From: Ktedonospora formicarum
GTDB lineage: Bacteria; Chloroflexota; Ktedonobacteria; Ktedonobacterales; Ktedonobacteraceae
Length of the DNA: 64,000 nt
Assembly: GCF_016587355.1 (NCBI RefSeq)
Contig: NZ_BNJF01000006.1
Coordinates: forward strand, 1 to 64,000
Direction: 5' to 3'
Within the stretch, counting starts at the first letter, position 1, and every line of letters starts with the position of its first letter. The position numbers and the translations under genes were made by a program. Below, one piece after another: positions 1 to 10,607 of this stretch. The notes beneath the pieces were generated by a model, which had not been told where the DNA came from, did no database searches, and saw only the letters and a list, made by a program, of their open reading frames with translations.

Positions 1-62
1 GGCACATCTGGCACGGTAGTTTTCGCGAGAGGCAGGGATGCAGGGAATGCAATCCTCTAACT

Positions 63-91
63 GGGATTTGGGAGTTGTGCTCCAAAATCCC
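63..91. terminator. Strong hairpin upstream of the DISARM-like operon
   Basis: Two 12-nt arms (GGGATTTGGGAG at 63-74 and CTCCAAAATCCC at 80-91) pair with one mismatch around a 5-nt loop. It may end a transcript entering from the left. A second small GC hairpin, CCGCC-GTA-GGCGG, follows at 108-120. No gene is seen in bases 1-235. Confidence 0.5.
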
Positions 92-166
92 CCTTCCCTC
101 CTCCTCACCGCCGTAGGCGGCAACCCATCACACAAGAAGTAAGCAACATTACGCACAGGAAGCGCA

Positions 167-200
167 CCATCCATATATCGATTGATCCATATATGGATGG
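167..200. promoter_or_regulatory. 12-bp perfect inverted repeat before drmMI
   Basis: CCATCCATATAT (167-178) and its exact reverse complement ATATATGGATGG (189-200) are separated by 10 nt. The repeat ends 35 nt before the drmMI start and is followed by a T-run at about 209-216. It could be an operator for a dimeric repressor or an attenuator hairpin controlling the whole defence operon. The symmetry is seen directly and the function is inferred. Confidence 0.5.
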
Positions 201-235
201 CTCCCTCCTTTTTTTGAAAGGATTGAGGCACAACC

Positions 236-3200
236 ATGCCAGCACAACAAACCATTACGCACCAACATGCTGATTGGCTCTCGCTGATTGAAATATCCGG
301 CCCCTTCGTTAGCCTGCCGGTTCTCCAGGAAACCTTCCCCGATGGCCTCGATCTACGCGAGGATGACGTTGAAACTCGTCGTCGTCTACGATTGGCCTAT
401 GAAGAGTGGGCCGACAACCAGGGTGGTGCACATCCTGATCCAGCCATCCACCATCAATGGCTTCGCTTTGTGCTCGAAGAGATCCTGGAAATGGAACCAC
501 AAACAATCCTAGAGGGACCGCAGATTCCCGCATCAATCTGCTATGAGCATAAAGAAAATGGCATGCTCCTCCGTCCGACACTGATGATTCGCTCACCCTT
601 TGAACCCAAACCGCGCCTGCTGATCCATCTGTACCCAACACAACAGAATCTCGAAAAATCTGTTGCAGAGAGCACCTGGAAGGCCACGCCTGCCGCACGC
701 ATGATGGATCTACTACGCTCAACCAGTACGCGTCTGGGACTGATCACTAATGGCGAACAGTGGATGCTCGTCGATGCACCCGCCAATGAACCAACGGGTT
801 ACTACTCCTGGTATACTTCACTCTGGCTAGAAGAGCCGATGACGCTACGTGCGTTCTATAGCCTGCTCGGGATGCAGCGGTTCTTCGGCGTTCCCGATGA
901 TCAGACCGTCGAGGCGCTCCTGACGCAAAGTGCAGACAAGCAACAGGAGGTAACGACCCAGCTCGGTGACCAGGTCCGCCGCGCAGTCGAGGTGCTGGTG
1001 CAGACGCTCGATCGCATTGACAAGGATAGCCAGCGCACCTTGCTCAAAGACATTACCGAGACTGAACTCTATGAGGCAGCGCTGACGATGATGATGCGGC
1101 TGGTCTTCCTGCTCTCAGCCGAGGAGCAAAAACTGCTCTTGCTGGACGATCCGGTCTATGACGGTAACTATGCCGTCTCGACGCTCCAGAAACAGCTCCA
1201 GGAGCAATCCGACCAGCATGGTGAGGAGGTGTTGGGATTGCGCTACGATGCCTGGAGTCGTTTGCTTGCCATCTTCCGTGCGGTCTTTGGTGGAGTTGAC
1301 TATCCCGACTTGCAACTGCCCGCATATGGTGGACATCTCTTTGATCCTGATCGCTTCCCCTTTCTCGAAGGCCGTACGACGGGAACATCCTGGCGCGATG
1401 TCCAGGCACACCCATTGCGCATTGATAACCGTACCGTTCTCTATCTGCTCAATGCCCTGCAATACCTGCAGATCAAAGTCGGCAATATCGTTGAGGCGCG
1501 CCGTCTCTCCTTCCGCAGCCTGGACATCGAACAAATTGGACATGTCTATGAAGGTCTCCTAGACCATACGGTGAAACGTGCCGAACGGGCACTGCTAGGG
1601 CTCCAGGGAACCAGTGACACCGAGCCCGAAGCCACATTGGATGATCTAGAGCACGAGGCCAGTAAGGGAGAAAAAACCTTCCTCGACTACCTCCATATAC
1701 TGACCGGACGCAGTGCCGTAACGCTCAAGAAAAGTCTCGCTGCGGTGCTGGAGAAGCAGACCGAACGCAGCCGTCTGATGGAAGCCTGCGACAACAAACA
1801 AGGCATTTTTCAACGTGTTCTCCCCTTCGTGGGCCTGCTGCGTCGAGACACCTTCAACAACTTCGTGATCGTCGCCCCTGGTTCGGTCTACATGACCAAG
1901 GGCACGGATCGCCGCTCCACCGGTACCCACTACACACCCCGCAGCCTGACCGAACCCATCGTTAAGCACACCCTCGATCCCCTCGTCTACATAGGACCGG
2001 CGGAGGGGTGGCCTGAAGAGCAATGGCAACTACGTTCGGCGGCTGAGATCCTTAATCTCACGGTCTGTGACATCGCCATGGGATCAGGCGCCTTCCTGGT
2101 CCAGGCCTGTCGCTACCTTTCGGAGAAACTCGTCGAAGCATGGGAAAACGTCGATCTTGCCTTGCACGGCAATAGCCTCACATCCAAACCCCAGAAAGCT
2201 CCCGAAGGAGGGCCATCACAGGGTAGCATCAGCGAAGAAATTCTCCCGATCGATCGAGGAGAACGCCTGATCATGGCTCGTCGCCTCGTCAGCGAGCGCT
2301 GCATCTACGGTGTCGACAAAAACCCAATGGCCGTAGAAATGGCCAAGCTCTCGATGTGGCTTATCACGCTTGCCAAAGGTCGCCCTTTCACCTTTCTAGA
2401 CCATGCCCTGCGCTGCGGCGATGCCTTGCTAGGTGTCAGTGATCGTCAACTCGCCAACTGGTCTCTCGATGCTAAATCCGGTGAGATCGGCAAGACCGTT
2501 TGGGGCCTGCGAGATCAGATCAGGCGCAACCTGGATACCGCCATCGTGTTGCGCAAACAAATCATCAACTTACCAAATATTGACATTCATGATACTGAGA
2601 AAAAAGAGCACAATCTCAAGAAGGCCGGGGAGGTGACCTGCATTCTCACCCTCGGAGCAGACCTATTAATAGGCATTACATTGAGTGATCCCAAACGCCA
2701 GCAGGCACTTCAGGATACCCTGACGCTTGAATACTCAATCCTGGCCAAAGCCTATGAAGAGGCGATTTACGAGGGACAAACGGAAGCCGGTTGGGCAGCA
2801 AAAAAGGATGCATTTAACAAGCTGCGCAAAGAAGTAGATGAGTTGCTAACCTACAACCAGCAATATCGTCGTCCGTTCCACTGGCACCTGGAATTCCCTG
2901 AGATATTTGTGGGCAAGGGCAATGATGCGGGCTTCGCGTCGATTGTGGGAAATCCGCCCTTTCAAGGTGGCAAAAAGATTACTGGGGCATTGGGAACGGA
3001 TTATCGAGATTACTTACTAAAATATTTAGCAAATAATGTAACAGGCCACGCCGATTTGTGTGCATATTTCTTCCTAAGAGGGACGATGTTAACACGGCAA
3101 AACGGAATGAGTGCTCTTCTTGCAACAAATACGATTGCGCAGGGCGATACACTAGAAGTCGGGCTCGATCAAATAACATCTTCAGGCTGGACCATTCCCC

Positions 3201-4444
3201 GTGCGATACCAAGCCGCACATGGCCAGGAGAGGCAGCACTGGAAGTTGCTCATGTCTGGTTAAGAAATGGCAAATGGCAAGGAACATGTTTATTGGATGA
3301 TAAAGTAGTGCATAATATTGCTTCATCTCTCACAATACAAGGGAAAACTATAGGGAAATCATATCCTCTTCAAGCCAATACCAATAAATCATTCATTGGC
3401 TCTTATGTATTAGGAACAGGTTTCATTTTAAAACTAGAAGAAGTACAAGCACTAATACAAAAAGATGCTCACAATCAAGATGTTATCTTCCCTTACTTAA
3501 ATGGAGAAGATTTAAATACTCGCCCAGATCAATCACCAAGCCGCTGGATCATCAATTTCCATGATTGGCCTCTTGAGAGAGCTGAAACCTATCCTGACTG
3601 TTTTAGAATTATAGAGGAGAAAGTCAAACCGGAAAGACAGCGAAAAAAAGAAACAGGGGAGTATGCTCTTCGCAAACCACTGCCTCAAAAGTGGTGGATG
3701 TACGCAGACAAACGCCCTGCACTCTACTCTACAATTTCTAACATGGAACGGGTGTTAATTGTAGCACAAACTAGTAAATATCATAGTTTTATCTTTGCAC
3801 CTACAACTATGGTATTTGACCAGAAATTGGTAATTTTTGCATTGGATTCTTATAGAGATTTTGCACAGCTGCAATCTTCATTTCATACTGAGTGGGTATT
3901 GATGACTAGTTCGACGTTAGGGAACACTCCAGTATATGCACCAAGTGATTGCTTTGGAACCTTTCCCTTCCCCACCACAACTGAAGCACTCGTCGACATC
4001 GGCGAACGCTACTATATCTGTCGCCAATCCATCATGCTCGTACAGCAGGAAGGGCTCACCAAAACCTACAACCGCTTCCACAATCCCGACAAATCCTCAT
4101 CCGACATCGTTCAACTGCGCAAACTGCACAAAGAGATGGATGAAGCGGTAGCTCACGCCTACGGCTGGGATGATCTCATACTCGAGCATGGCTTCCACGA
4201 AACCAAGCAGGGGCTACGCTACACCATCAGTGAAGCTGCACGTCGTGAAGTACTCGATAGGCTACTACTGCTCAACCATCAACGGCACGCCGAAGAGGAA
4301 CAAGCTGGTCTGACAGCGGCGAAAGGGAGCAAAGGGAAAAGTACGAAGGGGAAACGCAGCACACCAGCGTCGAAGGGGGCACAGAACGGACAGAATGGCA
4401 ACGCTACGAATAACGATAGCACACTACAAAGCATGCTATTCTAG
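236..4444 (+). CDS. drmMI: DISARM-type N6-adenine DNA methyltransferase (DrmMI-like)
   Basis: The 1402-aa protein is a large adenine-specific DNA methylase of the Eco57I/type IIG-like group. Methylase motif I (D612-I-A-M-G-S-G-A-F) binds S-adenosylmethionine, and the catalytic NPPF tetrad is at residues 906-909. Between them lies the G-V-D-K-N-P-M-A-V-E-M-A-K-L motif typical of this family. The C-terminus is a Lys/Ser/Asn-rich low-complexity tail. The ATG is preceded by a weak purine stretch (TTGAGG). It is the first gene of a + strand set with a RelE-UvrD helicase, DrmA and DrmB, which fits the DISARM methylase that marks self DNA. A type IIG restriction-modification enzyme is the alternative, but no nuclease motif is obvious. 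Confidence 0.85.
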   Translation: MPAQQTITHQHADWLSLIEISGPFVSLPVLQETFPDGLDLREDDVETRRRLRLAYEEWADNQGGAHPDPAIHHQWLRFVLEEILEMEPQTILEGPQIPASICYEHKENGMLLRPTLMIRSPFEPKPRLLIHLYPTQQNLEKSVAESTWKATPAARMMDLLRSTSTRLGLITNGEQWMLVDAPANEPTGYYSWYTSLWLEEPMTLRAFYSLLGMQRFFGVPDDQTVEALLTQSADKQQEVTTQLGDQVRRAVEVLVQTLDRIDKDSQRTLLKDITETELYEAALTMMMRLVFLLSAEEQKLLLLDDPVYDGNYAVSTLQKQLQEQSDQHGEEVLGLRYDAWSRLLAIFRAVFGGVDYPDLQLPAYGGHLFDPDRFPFLEGRTTGTSWRDVQAHPLRIDNRTVLYLLNALQYLQIKVGNIVEARRLSFRSLDIEQIGHVYEGLLDHTVKRAERALLGLQGTSDTEPEATLDDLEHEASKGEKTFLDYLHILTGRSAVTLKKSLAAVLEKQTERSRLMEACDNKQGIFQRVLPFVGLLRRDTFNNFVIVAPGSVYMTKGTDRRSTGTHYTPRSLTEPIVKHTLDPLVYIGPAEGWPEEQWQLRSAAEILNLTVCDIAMGSGAFLVQACRYLSEKLVEAWENVDLALHGNSLTSKPQKAPEGGPSQGSISEEILPIDRGERLIMARRLVSERCIYGVDKNPMAVEMAKLSMWLITLAKGRPFTFLDHALRCGDALLGVSDRQLANWSLDAKSGEIGKTVWGLRDQIRRNLDTAIVLRKQIINLPNIDIHDTEKKEHNLKKAGEVTCILTLGADLLIGITLSDPKRQQALQDTLTLEYSILAKAYEEAIYEGQTEAGWAAKKDAFNKLRKEVDELLTYNQQYRRPFHWHLEFPEIFVGKGNDAGFASIVGNPPFQGGKKITGALGTDYRDYLLKYLANNVTGHADLCAYFFLRGTMLTRQNGMSALLATNTIAQGDTLEVGLDQITSSGWTIPRAIPSRTWPGEAALEVAHVWLRNGKWQGTCLLDDKVVHNIASSLTIQGKTIGKSYPLQANTNKSFIGSYVLGTGFILKLEEVQALIQKDAHNQDVIFPYLNGEDLNTRPDQSPSRWIINFHDWPLERAETYPDCFRIIEEKVKPERQRKKETGEYALRKPLPQKWWMYADKRPALYSTISNMERVLIVAQTSKYHSFIFAPTTMVFDQKLVIFALDSYRDFAQLQSSFHTEWVLMTSSTLGNTPVYAPSDCFGTFPFPTTTEALVDIGERYYICRQSIMLVQQEGLTKTYNRFHNPDKSSSDIVQLRKLHKEMDEAVAHAYGWDDLILEHGFHETKQGLRYTISEAARREVLDRLLLLNHQRHAEEEQAGLTAAKGSKGKSTKGKRSTPASKGAQNGQNGNATNNDSTLQSMLF

Positions 4445-4557
4445 GCTCCAACAACACGTTTTCGTTTTTCTGGACGGGCGAGCAGGGATGCATGTTGAAT
4501 AGCATAATGCAGGTCAATGGCGAACTGCTCCGCCGCCCGGATGGAAAGTCTGGCACG

Positions 4558-6666
4558 ATGGCAACACAATGGCAAATGCTGATGAAAGAGGCTTTTTTGC
4601 AGGATTTGGGAAAACTCCAACCTAAGGATACCCACCAGATCATTGCCAAGGTCAATACGCTGGTCCACAATCCCTTGCCTGATGGCGATGTCAAAAAACA
4701 GTTGATCTATCATCCAGGGAAACCCTATCGCATTCGTTCCGGCGATTATCGTATTCTCTATAACTTCGATGATGCAAATGTCTGCGTCTATCGGATTGAG
4801 CGACGCAATGAAAATACCTATAAGCAGAATCTCATGACAGCGCCAATCGAGGGACTTGATAACGAATTCGATGATGTCAGAGCGTTCAGTGAAGCTCCAA
4901 CTGGCGATGCATGGTATCAGGAGGAGTGGTTCAAGCCACGGGATACCAGTCGGCTCCTGCCGGAACCGATCACATCAGAATTGTTGAATAAACTCCATGT
5001 ACCGAAGGGCTATCATCAGCGGCTGCTGGCTGCCAAAACAGAGCAAGAACTGTACAACTGCGAAGGTCAGGTCGATGATGCTGTCATTCTGCAACTGATC
5101 CATGAACTTTTCGAGACGCCACTTGAGCAGGCCATGCAGCAGCCCAACCTCGTTCTCAAGGAGGTAGATGATCTGCTGCGCTATAAAGAAGGCGAGCTAC
5201 TCACCTTCCTGCTACACCTCTCGCCCGAACAGGAGAAGTATGCCCACTGGCCGATGAACGCCAGCGGTCCCACGTTCGTCAAAGGTGGTCCTGGCACCGG
5301 CAAGAGTACCGTGGCGCTCTATCGTATTCGCTCTCTGTTAGAACAGCTCACCAAAACCAACAAAGCTCCACGCATCCTCTTCACCACGTATACGAAGGCG
5401 TTGATCAAATCGTCCGAGCAACTCTTGCAGCAACTGCTGGGCAATCAGGCGCAGTATGTACGCGTCGATACCGTCGATAAGCTGGCACGTGAGCTCCTCC
5501 ACCACGCTGGACAGGTCAAAGATATCCTGAGCGAGCGAGAACAGTTTGCCCTGATTAAGCAGGCGGTGGACGAGACGCCAAAGACGGGCAGTCCGCTCCA
5601 GCAGCTTGCACAGAAACAGACGCTCGAACGCATGGGCTACGAGTATCTCTTGCAGGAGTTCAACACCGTCATCATCGCCCGTCAGTTGAACAGTGTTGAT
5701 AACTATCAAAAAGCGTCACGCAATGGACGCAAGGTGCGTCTGAATGCCAATCAGCGTGCAATGCTCTGGAAGATCTACGAACGTTTCTGTGCTCTACAAG
5801 AAGCAAGCGGCAAGGAGACGTGGCAGCAGCGCCGCGCACATGCCGAGCGCATTGTGGAACAGAGCCCACTCGCCCAATCGTATGATGTGGTGGTGATCGA
5901 CGAGGCGCAGGATCTTGATCCAAGTGCGATCCGTCTGCTCATCAAACTCTGCAAGGCACCCAATCGCATTTTTGTCACTGCCGATGCTAATCAATCTATT
6001 TATGGAAGTGGCTTCTCCTGGCAGGATGTCCATGCCTGCCTGAAGTTCCAGGGACGTACCAGTATTTTACGTGCCAATTATCGCTCGACGCAGGAGATTG
6101 GTGAGGCCGCACAATCCTATCTCACCTACGGTGCGCTAGAACCTGAACAGATTGAGCGGCAGTATATTCATAGCGGCCCCATGCCCGATGCACGCTCGGT
6201 CCACAATGCATATTATGAAGCGCAATTGCTGGCCAGCTTCTTTCGGAAGGCCGCCCGCAGTTTTCGACTGACGCTTGGCTCGTGTGCATTGCTCTGCCCC
6301 AGTGAGCACGCTGGTAAGACGCTGGCCCAGGCTCTTAGTGATCAGGGATTAGAGGCTACATTTATGACTGGCGATGATCTCAACCTGACTCGATCCGGAA
6401 TCAAGGTGCTGGTCTTGCACTCATCGAAAGGGCTGGAGTTTCCGATTGTGGCGCTGGCTGGTTTCGTTGGTAGCAGCTATCCTTATTTCCCCTCCTCCGC
6501 CTCGGAAGAGGCGCAACGAGAGATCCTGGCCCGCGAACGGCGCACGATGTTTGTCGGAATGACCCGTGCCATGCGCGCCCTACTTGTCATCACGCCGACC
6601 GATCCAGGCACATCGCTTTTCGAGGGCTTCGACGCAACATACTGGAACTTTACCAGAAAGATATGA
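4558..6666 (+). CDS. RelE-like domain fused to a UvrD/Rep-type SF1 helicase
   Basis: About 702 aa. Residues 1-90 look like a RelE/ParE fold, with the motif Y-R-I-R-S-G-D-Y-R-I-L-Y near residue 70 and a following R-R-N-E-N-T-Y. The rest is a UvrD-type helicase: Walker A GGPGTGKST from residue 243, motif II DEAQD at residue 448, and the SF1 signature VGMTRAMRALLV near the C-terminus. I chose the ATG at 4558 because GGAAAG lies 9 nt upstream and the RelE-like fold starts there; an in-frame ATG exists at 4492. The gene sits between the methylase and DrmA, where class 1 DISARM carries the SNF2-like DrmD, so it may replace that translocase. Whether the RelE-like part is a toxin or only a structural module cannot be told. 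Confidence 0.8.
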   Translation: MATQWQMLMKEAFLQDLGKLQPKDTHQIIAKVNTLVHNPLPDGDVKKQLIYHPGKPYRIRSGDYRILYNFDDANVCVYRIERRNENTYKQNLMTAPIEGLDNEFDDVRAFSEAPTGDAWYQEEWFKPRDTSRLLPEPITSELLNKLHVPKGYHQRLLAAKTEQELYNCEGQVDDAVILQLIHELFETPLEQAMQQPNLVLKEVDDLLRYKEGELLTFLLHLSPEQEKYAHWPMNASGPTFVKGGPGTGKSTVALYRIRSLLEQLTKTNKAPRILFTTYTKALIKSSEQLLQQLLGNQAQYVRVDTVDKLARELLHHAGQVKDILSEREQFALIKQAVDETPKTGSPLQQLAQKQTLERMGYEYLLQEFNTVIIARQLNSVDNYQKASRNGRKVRLNANQRAMLWKIYERFCALQEASGKETWQQRRAHAERIVEQSPLAQSYDVVVIDEAQDLDPSAIRLLIKLCKAPNRIFVTADANQSIYGSGFSWQDVHACLKFQGRTSILRANYRSTQEIGEAAQSYLTYGALEPEQIERQYIHSGPMPDARSVHNAYYEAQLLASFFRKAARSFRLTLGSCALLCPSEHAGKTLAQALSDQGLEATFMTGDDLNLTRSGIKVLVLHSSKGLEFPIVALAGFVGSSYPYFPSSASEEAQREILARERRTMFVGMTRAMRALLVITPTDPGTSLFEGFDATYWNFTRKI

Positions 6667-6718
6667 ACATAGAAGAAATTGATGGTTGAGATAGAGAGAC
6701 GATAGAAAGAGAACGAGT

Positions 6719-9700
6719 GTGCAAAGGATTCGTTTACCAGAGCAGTTACCAGATGATCCGCAAGAATTGGCTTTCCTCAATCAACAACTCAGGGATCGAG
6801 AGGTCACCCTCGATTGGTCGGATGTGAAGCTGCCGATCACAAGCGAGCAACTGGTAGCCTTATTCCAGGATATAGGTCTCGCCGATTATATAGACGCTCT
6901 CGACAACGGGACGATATCCGAGAGTGTCTTACCAGTGGTCTTGGCCCACTTTGAGAAGAAAGATGTGGTGGACGAGGGACAGGACAATCCAGAGACCGAG
7001 CAGCCCGTCGGCGGCGTCCCAGATGTCTGGCTTCCGGAGGAAGAATTGACGCCCATTGTGGACGAAGAGGACGATCCACCCTTAGCCACCGTGATCAGCA
7101 AAAAGCCGTCACCGAAAATCCAGAAAGAGGATACCGCTCCCCTGCTGGAGGCCCCAACGCCGAGTGCGATCCGCGACGAGCTTGAAGAGCTGGTGCTGCG
7201 GGATCTGCTGGGACCAGCGGGTGGTGAGCACGAAGAGCTCGACCATACAGAGAGCCGCGTACGCGATCGCTACCTCGTTGGGATGCTTGCCCCGATGAAA
7301 GTGCAGACTCAACCCGAAGAGCTCGACTCGTTGACAACGCTCGAAGAGGGCAATAGCGAGGAGAGCACCGTCGATGCCGATGTCGCGCAGATGTCCAGCC
7401 TCAGTCCCTCATCGATGGGTTTGAGCTTCTGTGTCGAGAAACAGGCCACCGCCCTGCTCGTCACGGCTAGTTGGGGACAATATCAGCGAACCACTAGTGA
7501 ATTCCAGATGAAAGCCAACGGAGACCCTTACACCGTCTGGCGGCGCACACCGCGCGGTGGCACACCACAACAGATCTCCTTACAAGCTGGACCTATCATG
7601 CCGTGGTCGCCGGAAGAGGAAGAGCAGCCGGAGGTTCACATCAAGGGACTCATTCGTGATATTGGCGATGGCTGGATGATCACGCTTTTCCTCGTCAATG
7701 GACAGAAGGAGCCCGAACGCCTGCGAGACCAGGCATGGCTCTTTCAGCCAGAGCTTGTTGTCGAGGCACCGGACGGAAGCCCAGTCTTTCAGCGTCGGGC
7801 CAACGAGCAGCAGAAGCACTATACCAAAGAAGAGGAAGCGATGGCCATGCTCTATCGCCAGCATGTTAGCTTCGCCATCGGGCACGGCGTGAGCGTCCAC
7901 GCCGAGACTTCCTCTGACGATCCTACCTGTGCCGTGCGTCTCTCAACGCGCATTGTTCCTGCATACGATGTCCCGCGCACTGACGCTCCCACCGCAGCGG
8001 AAGTGCCAGTTCTGGATGGCCTCTGCCTGGACATGCGCGAGCTGGCCGAAACCCCGGCACAGGAGCTATCTGATAAATTGCAGCCTTTGATTACCGCCTA
8101 CGGGCAGTGGATTGAAGAGCAGGAACAACGTATCAACAACCCCGCGAGCGGTCTGGCCAATTACGATACCGCCGCCAGAGATGCCTTGAAAGGCTGCAAC
8201 CGTACACTCTTTCGTATCCAGACAGGCATTCAACAACTAGGGAATAGTGACGAGGCCGCTCAGGCCTTTGCCTTTATGAACCGCGCCATGTGGCAGCAGC
8301 GTATCCATACGCTCTACGCCGAAGAGCGCCGCAAAGGGCACAACATCAGCCTGGAAGATGTCGATCAGAGCAAGAATCGTAGCTGGCGGCCCTTCCAACT
8401 CGCCTTCATCCTGCTCAACCTGCCATCCCTGACCGATCTGAACCATCCCAATCGGAGCGAAAGCGCTAATGCTATCGCCGACTTGCTCTGGTTCCCGACT
8501 GGTGGTGGTAAGACGGAAGCCTATCTTGGGCTGACCGCCTACACGCTCGCCATTCGTCGCTTGCAGGGAACTGTCGAGGGACGCTCTGGCATGGATGGTG
8601 TCGCCGTGATCATGCGCTACACGCTGCGTCTCTTGACGTTACAGCAGTTCCAGCGTGCCGCTTCATTAATCTGCGCCTGTGAGATCATCCGCCGTGAAGA
8701 TCCCGCGACCTGGGGAAGCACACCATTTCGTCTCGGTCTGTGGGTTGGTATGCGCTCGACGCCCAATACCACCGAGCAGAGCAAACAGGCCAACGAGCTG
8801 GCACATGGTGTCTATAACAGTGGTGTCGGTGGTATCGGCAGCCCACGTCAGTTGACTAGTTGTCCTTGGTGCGGCACCTTGATCGAAGGTGGCAAGCATA
8901 TCAAAGTTGAGCCATTCAATCGTGGTCGAGGACGTACACTGATCTATTGTGGCGATAACTTGGGGCAGTGTCCCTTTAGCGAGCGGAAATCGTCTGAGGA
9001 AGGGCTCCCCGTTGTTGTCGTCGATGAAGAGATCTACCGTCTGCTCCCAGCACTCCTGATCGCCACCGTCGACAAATTCGCGCAGCTTCCCTGGCGCGGC
9101 GCCACACAGATGCTCTTTGGACAGGTTAATCAAAAGTGCAGCCGTCACGGATTTCGCTCACCCGACCTCGAAGATAAAGATGCTCATCCCGCCCATGGCA
9201 AGTTGCCGCGTGCCATATCCACGCCGCATGCCCCGTTACGCCCACCCGACCTGATTATCCAGGACGAACTGCATCTCATCTCAGGTCCACTAGGCACCCT
9301 TGTCGGACTCTACGAAACCGCCGTCGATCATCTGGCAACCTGGGAAGTCAACGGCAAGAAAGTACGTCCCAAGGTGATTGCCGCCACCGCCACCATTCGA
9401 CGTGCGGAATATCAATTGCAGGCGCTCTTCCTGCGCAAGGTCAATATTTTTCCACCGCAGGGACTCGACGTTGGCGACAACTTCTTCTCGCGCCAGCGTA
9501 CACCGAGCGAGGAGACGCCAGGACGACGCTACCTTGGCATCTGTGCCAATGGTCGCCGCTTGAAAGCTGCCCTCATTCGCGTCTATGCTGCCTATCTCTC
9601 GGCTGCACAGGCGCTCTACAACAAATATGGTGCAGCTGTGGATCCCTGGATGACGCTCGTTGGCTACTTTAACTCGATGAGTGAACTTGGCGGCACACGC

Positions 9701-10591
9701 CGCCTGGTCGAAGATGATGTGCGCATGCGTATCTGGCGTATGAACCAACGTGGGCTGGCCCAACGCAAACGACCCATTGTCGAAGAGCTCACCTCACGAA
9801 AGAGCTCAAGCGTTATCCCAGAGATTCTCGGGAGACTGGAGGTTGGCTTTGGCTCCGAGGGCGAGAAACCTATAGACGTCCTGCTAGCAACCAACATGAT
9901 CTCGGTTGGCGTCGATGTACGGCGCCTTGGTCTGATGGTTGTTACTGGACAACCAAAGACAACTGCCGAATATATCCAGGCCACCAGCCGTGTTGGACGT
10001 ACGTTTCCCGGCCTCGTTTGCACCGTCTTCAACTGGGCACGCCCACGCGATCTTTCGCATTACGAACAGTTCGAGCACTATCATGCCACATTCTATCAGC
10101 AGGTCGAAGCGCTCTCGGTCACGCCATTCGCGCCGCGTGCACTGGATCGTGGACTCGCCGCGCTACTCACCAGCTTTGTACGTCTCTCGGGTCCTGCATA
10201 CAACAAGAACGAGGAGGCTGGTGATATCACTGATGAGACGCTCTACTTTGAGCAGGCCCGGCAGGCCATCGCACGGCGCGCGGAGGAGATCACTAATAAT
10301 GACGATGGTGAGGTTGATCGTGTGCAGAGTGACCTGGAACGCCTCAAGCACTACTGGGTACACAAAGCGCAGACTGTCCCAGTTCTTGGCTACGAAGCGC
10401 GACGTGACGGCAAAACGCAGGAACTGCTGAAGCAACCAGAGCGTGGCAACTGGGAACCCTTTACCTGCCTGAACTCACTCCGCGACGTTGAACCAACGGT
10501 CCGGCTTATTTTCGACGAGCGCCCAATAGGTGGCGATAACGAGAGCGGCGACGATAACGATATAGCAACTGGCGAACAGGCTGCCCAATAG
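6719..10591 (+). CDS. drmA: DISARM helicase DrmA
   Basis: 1290 aa with a GTG start. The acidic N-terminal part (residues 1-150) is poorly conserved. The SF2 helicase core has Walker A P-T-G-G-G-K-T at 593-599, motif II D-E-L-H at 849-852, and a C-terminal helicase half with SVGVDVRRLG and Q-A-T-S-R-V-G-R. A Zn-ribbon-like C-P-W-C...Y-C...Q-C-P-F cluster lies between motifs I and II. The glycine-rich Walker A and DELH box are typical of DrmA, which works with DrmB on invading DNA. It lies 52 nt after the RelE-UvrD gene and 16 nt before drmB, so co-transcription is likely. Confidence 0.88.
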   Translation: MQRIRLPEQLPDDPQELAFLNQQLRDREVTLDWSDVKLPITSEQLVALFQDIGLADYIDALDNGTISESVLPVVLAHFEKKDVVDEGQDNPETEQPVGGVPDVWLPEEELTPIVDEEDDPPLATVISKKPSPKIQKEDTAPLLEAPTPSAIRDELEELVLRDLLGPAGGEHEELDHTESRVRDRYLVGMLAPMKVQTQPEELDSLTTLEEGNSEESTVDADVAQMSSLSPSSMGLSFCVEKQATALLVTASWGQYQRTTSEFQMKANGDPYTVWRRTPRGGTPQQISLQAGPIMPWSPEEEEQPEVHIKGLIRDIGDGWMITLFLVNGQKEPERLRDQAWLFQPELVVEAPDGSPVFQRRANEQQKHYTKEEEAMAMLYRQHVSFAIGHGVSVHAETSSDDPTCAVRLSTRIVPAYDVPRTDAPTAAEVPVLDGLCLDMRELAETPAQELSDKLQPLITAYGQWIEEQEQRINNPASGLANYDTAARDALKGCNRTLFRIQTGIQQLGNSDEAAQAFAFMNRAMWQQRIHTLYAEERRKGHNISLEDVDQSKNRSWRPFQLAFILLNLPSLTDLNHPNRSESANAIADLLWFPTGGGKTEAYLGLTAYTLAIRRLQGTVEGRSGMDGVAVIMRYTLRLLTLQQFQRAASLICACEIIRREDPATWGSTPFRLGLWVGMRSTPNTTEQSKQANELAHGVYNSGVGGIGSPRQLTSCPWCGTLIEGGKHIKVEPFNRGRGRTLIYCGDNLGQCPFSERKSSEEGLPVVVVDEEIYRLLPALLIATVDKFAQLPWRGATQMLFGQVNQKCSRHGFRSPDLEDKDAHPAHGKLPRAISTPHAPLRPPDLIIQDELHLISGPLGTLVGLYETAVDHLATWEVNGKKVRPKVIAATATIRRAEYQLQALFLRKVNIFPPQGLDVGDNFFSRQRTPSEETPGRRYLGICANGRRLKAALIRVYAAYLSAAQALYNKYGAAVDPWMTLVGYFNSMSELGGTRRLVEDDVRMRIWRMNQRGLAQRKRPIVEELTSRKSSSVIPEILGRLEVGFGSEGEKPIDVLLATNMISVGVDVRRLGLMVVTGQPKTTAEYIQATSRVGRTFPGLVCTVFNWARPRDLSHYEQFEHYHATFYQQVEALSVTPFAPRALDRGLAALLTSFVRLSGPAYNKNEEAGDITDETLYFEQARQAIARRAEEITNNDDGEVDRVQSDLERLKHYWVHKAQTVPVLGYEARRDGKTQELLKQPERGNWEPFTCLNSLRDVEPTVRLIFDERPIGGDNESGDDNDIATGEQAAQ

Positions 10592-10607
10592 CAAGCAGAG
10601 GGATCAC

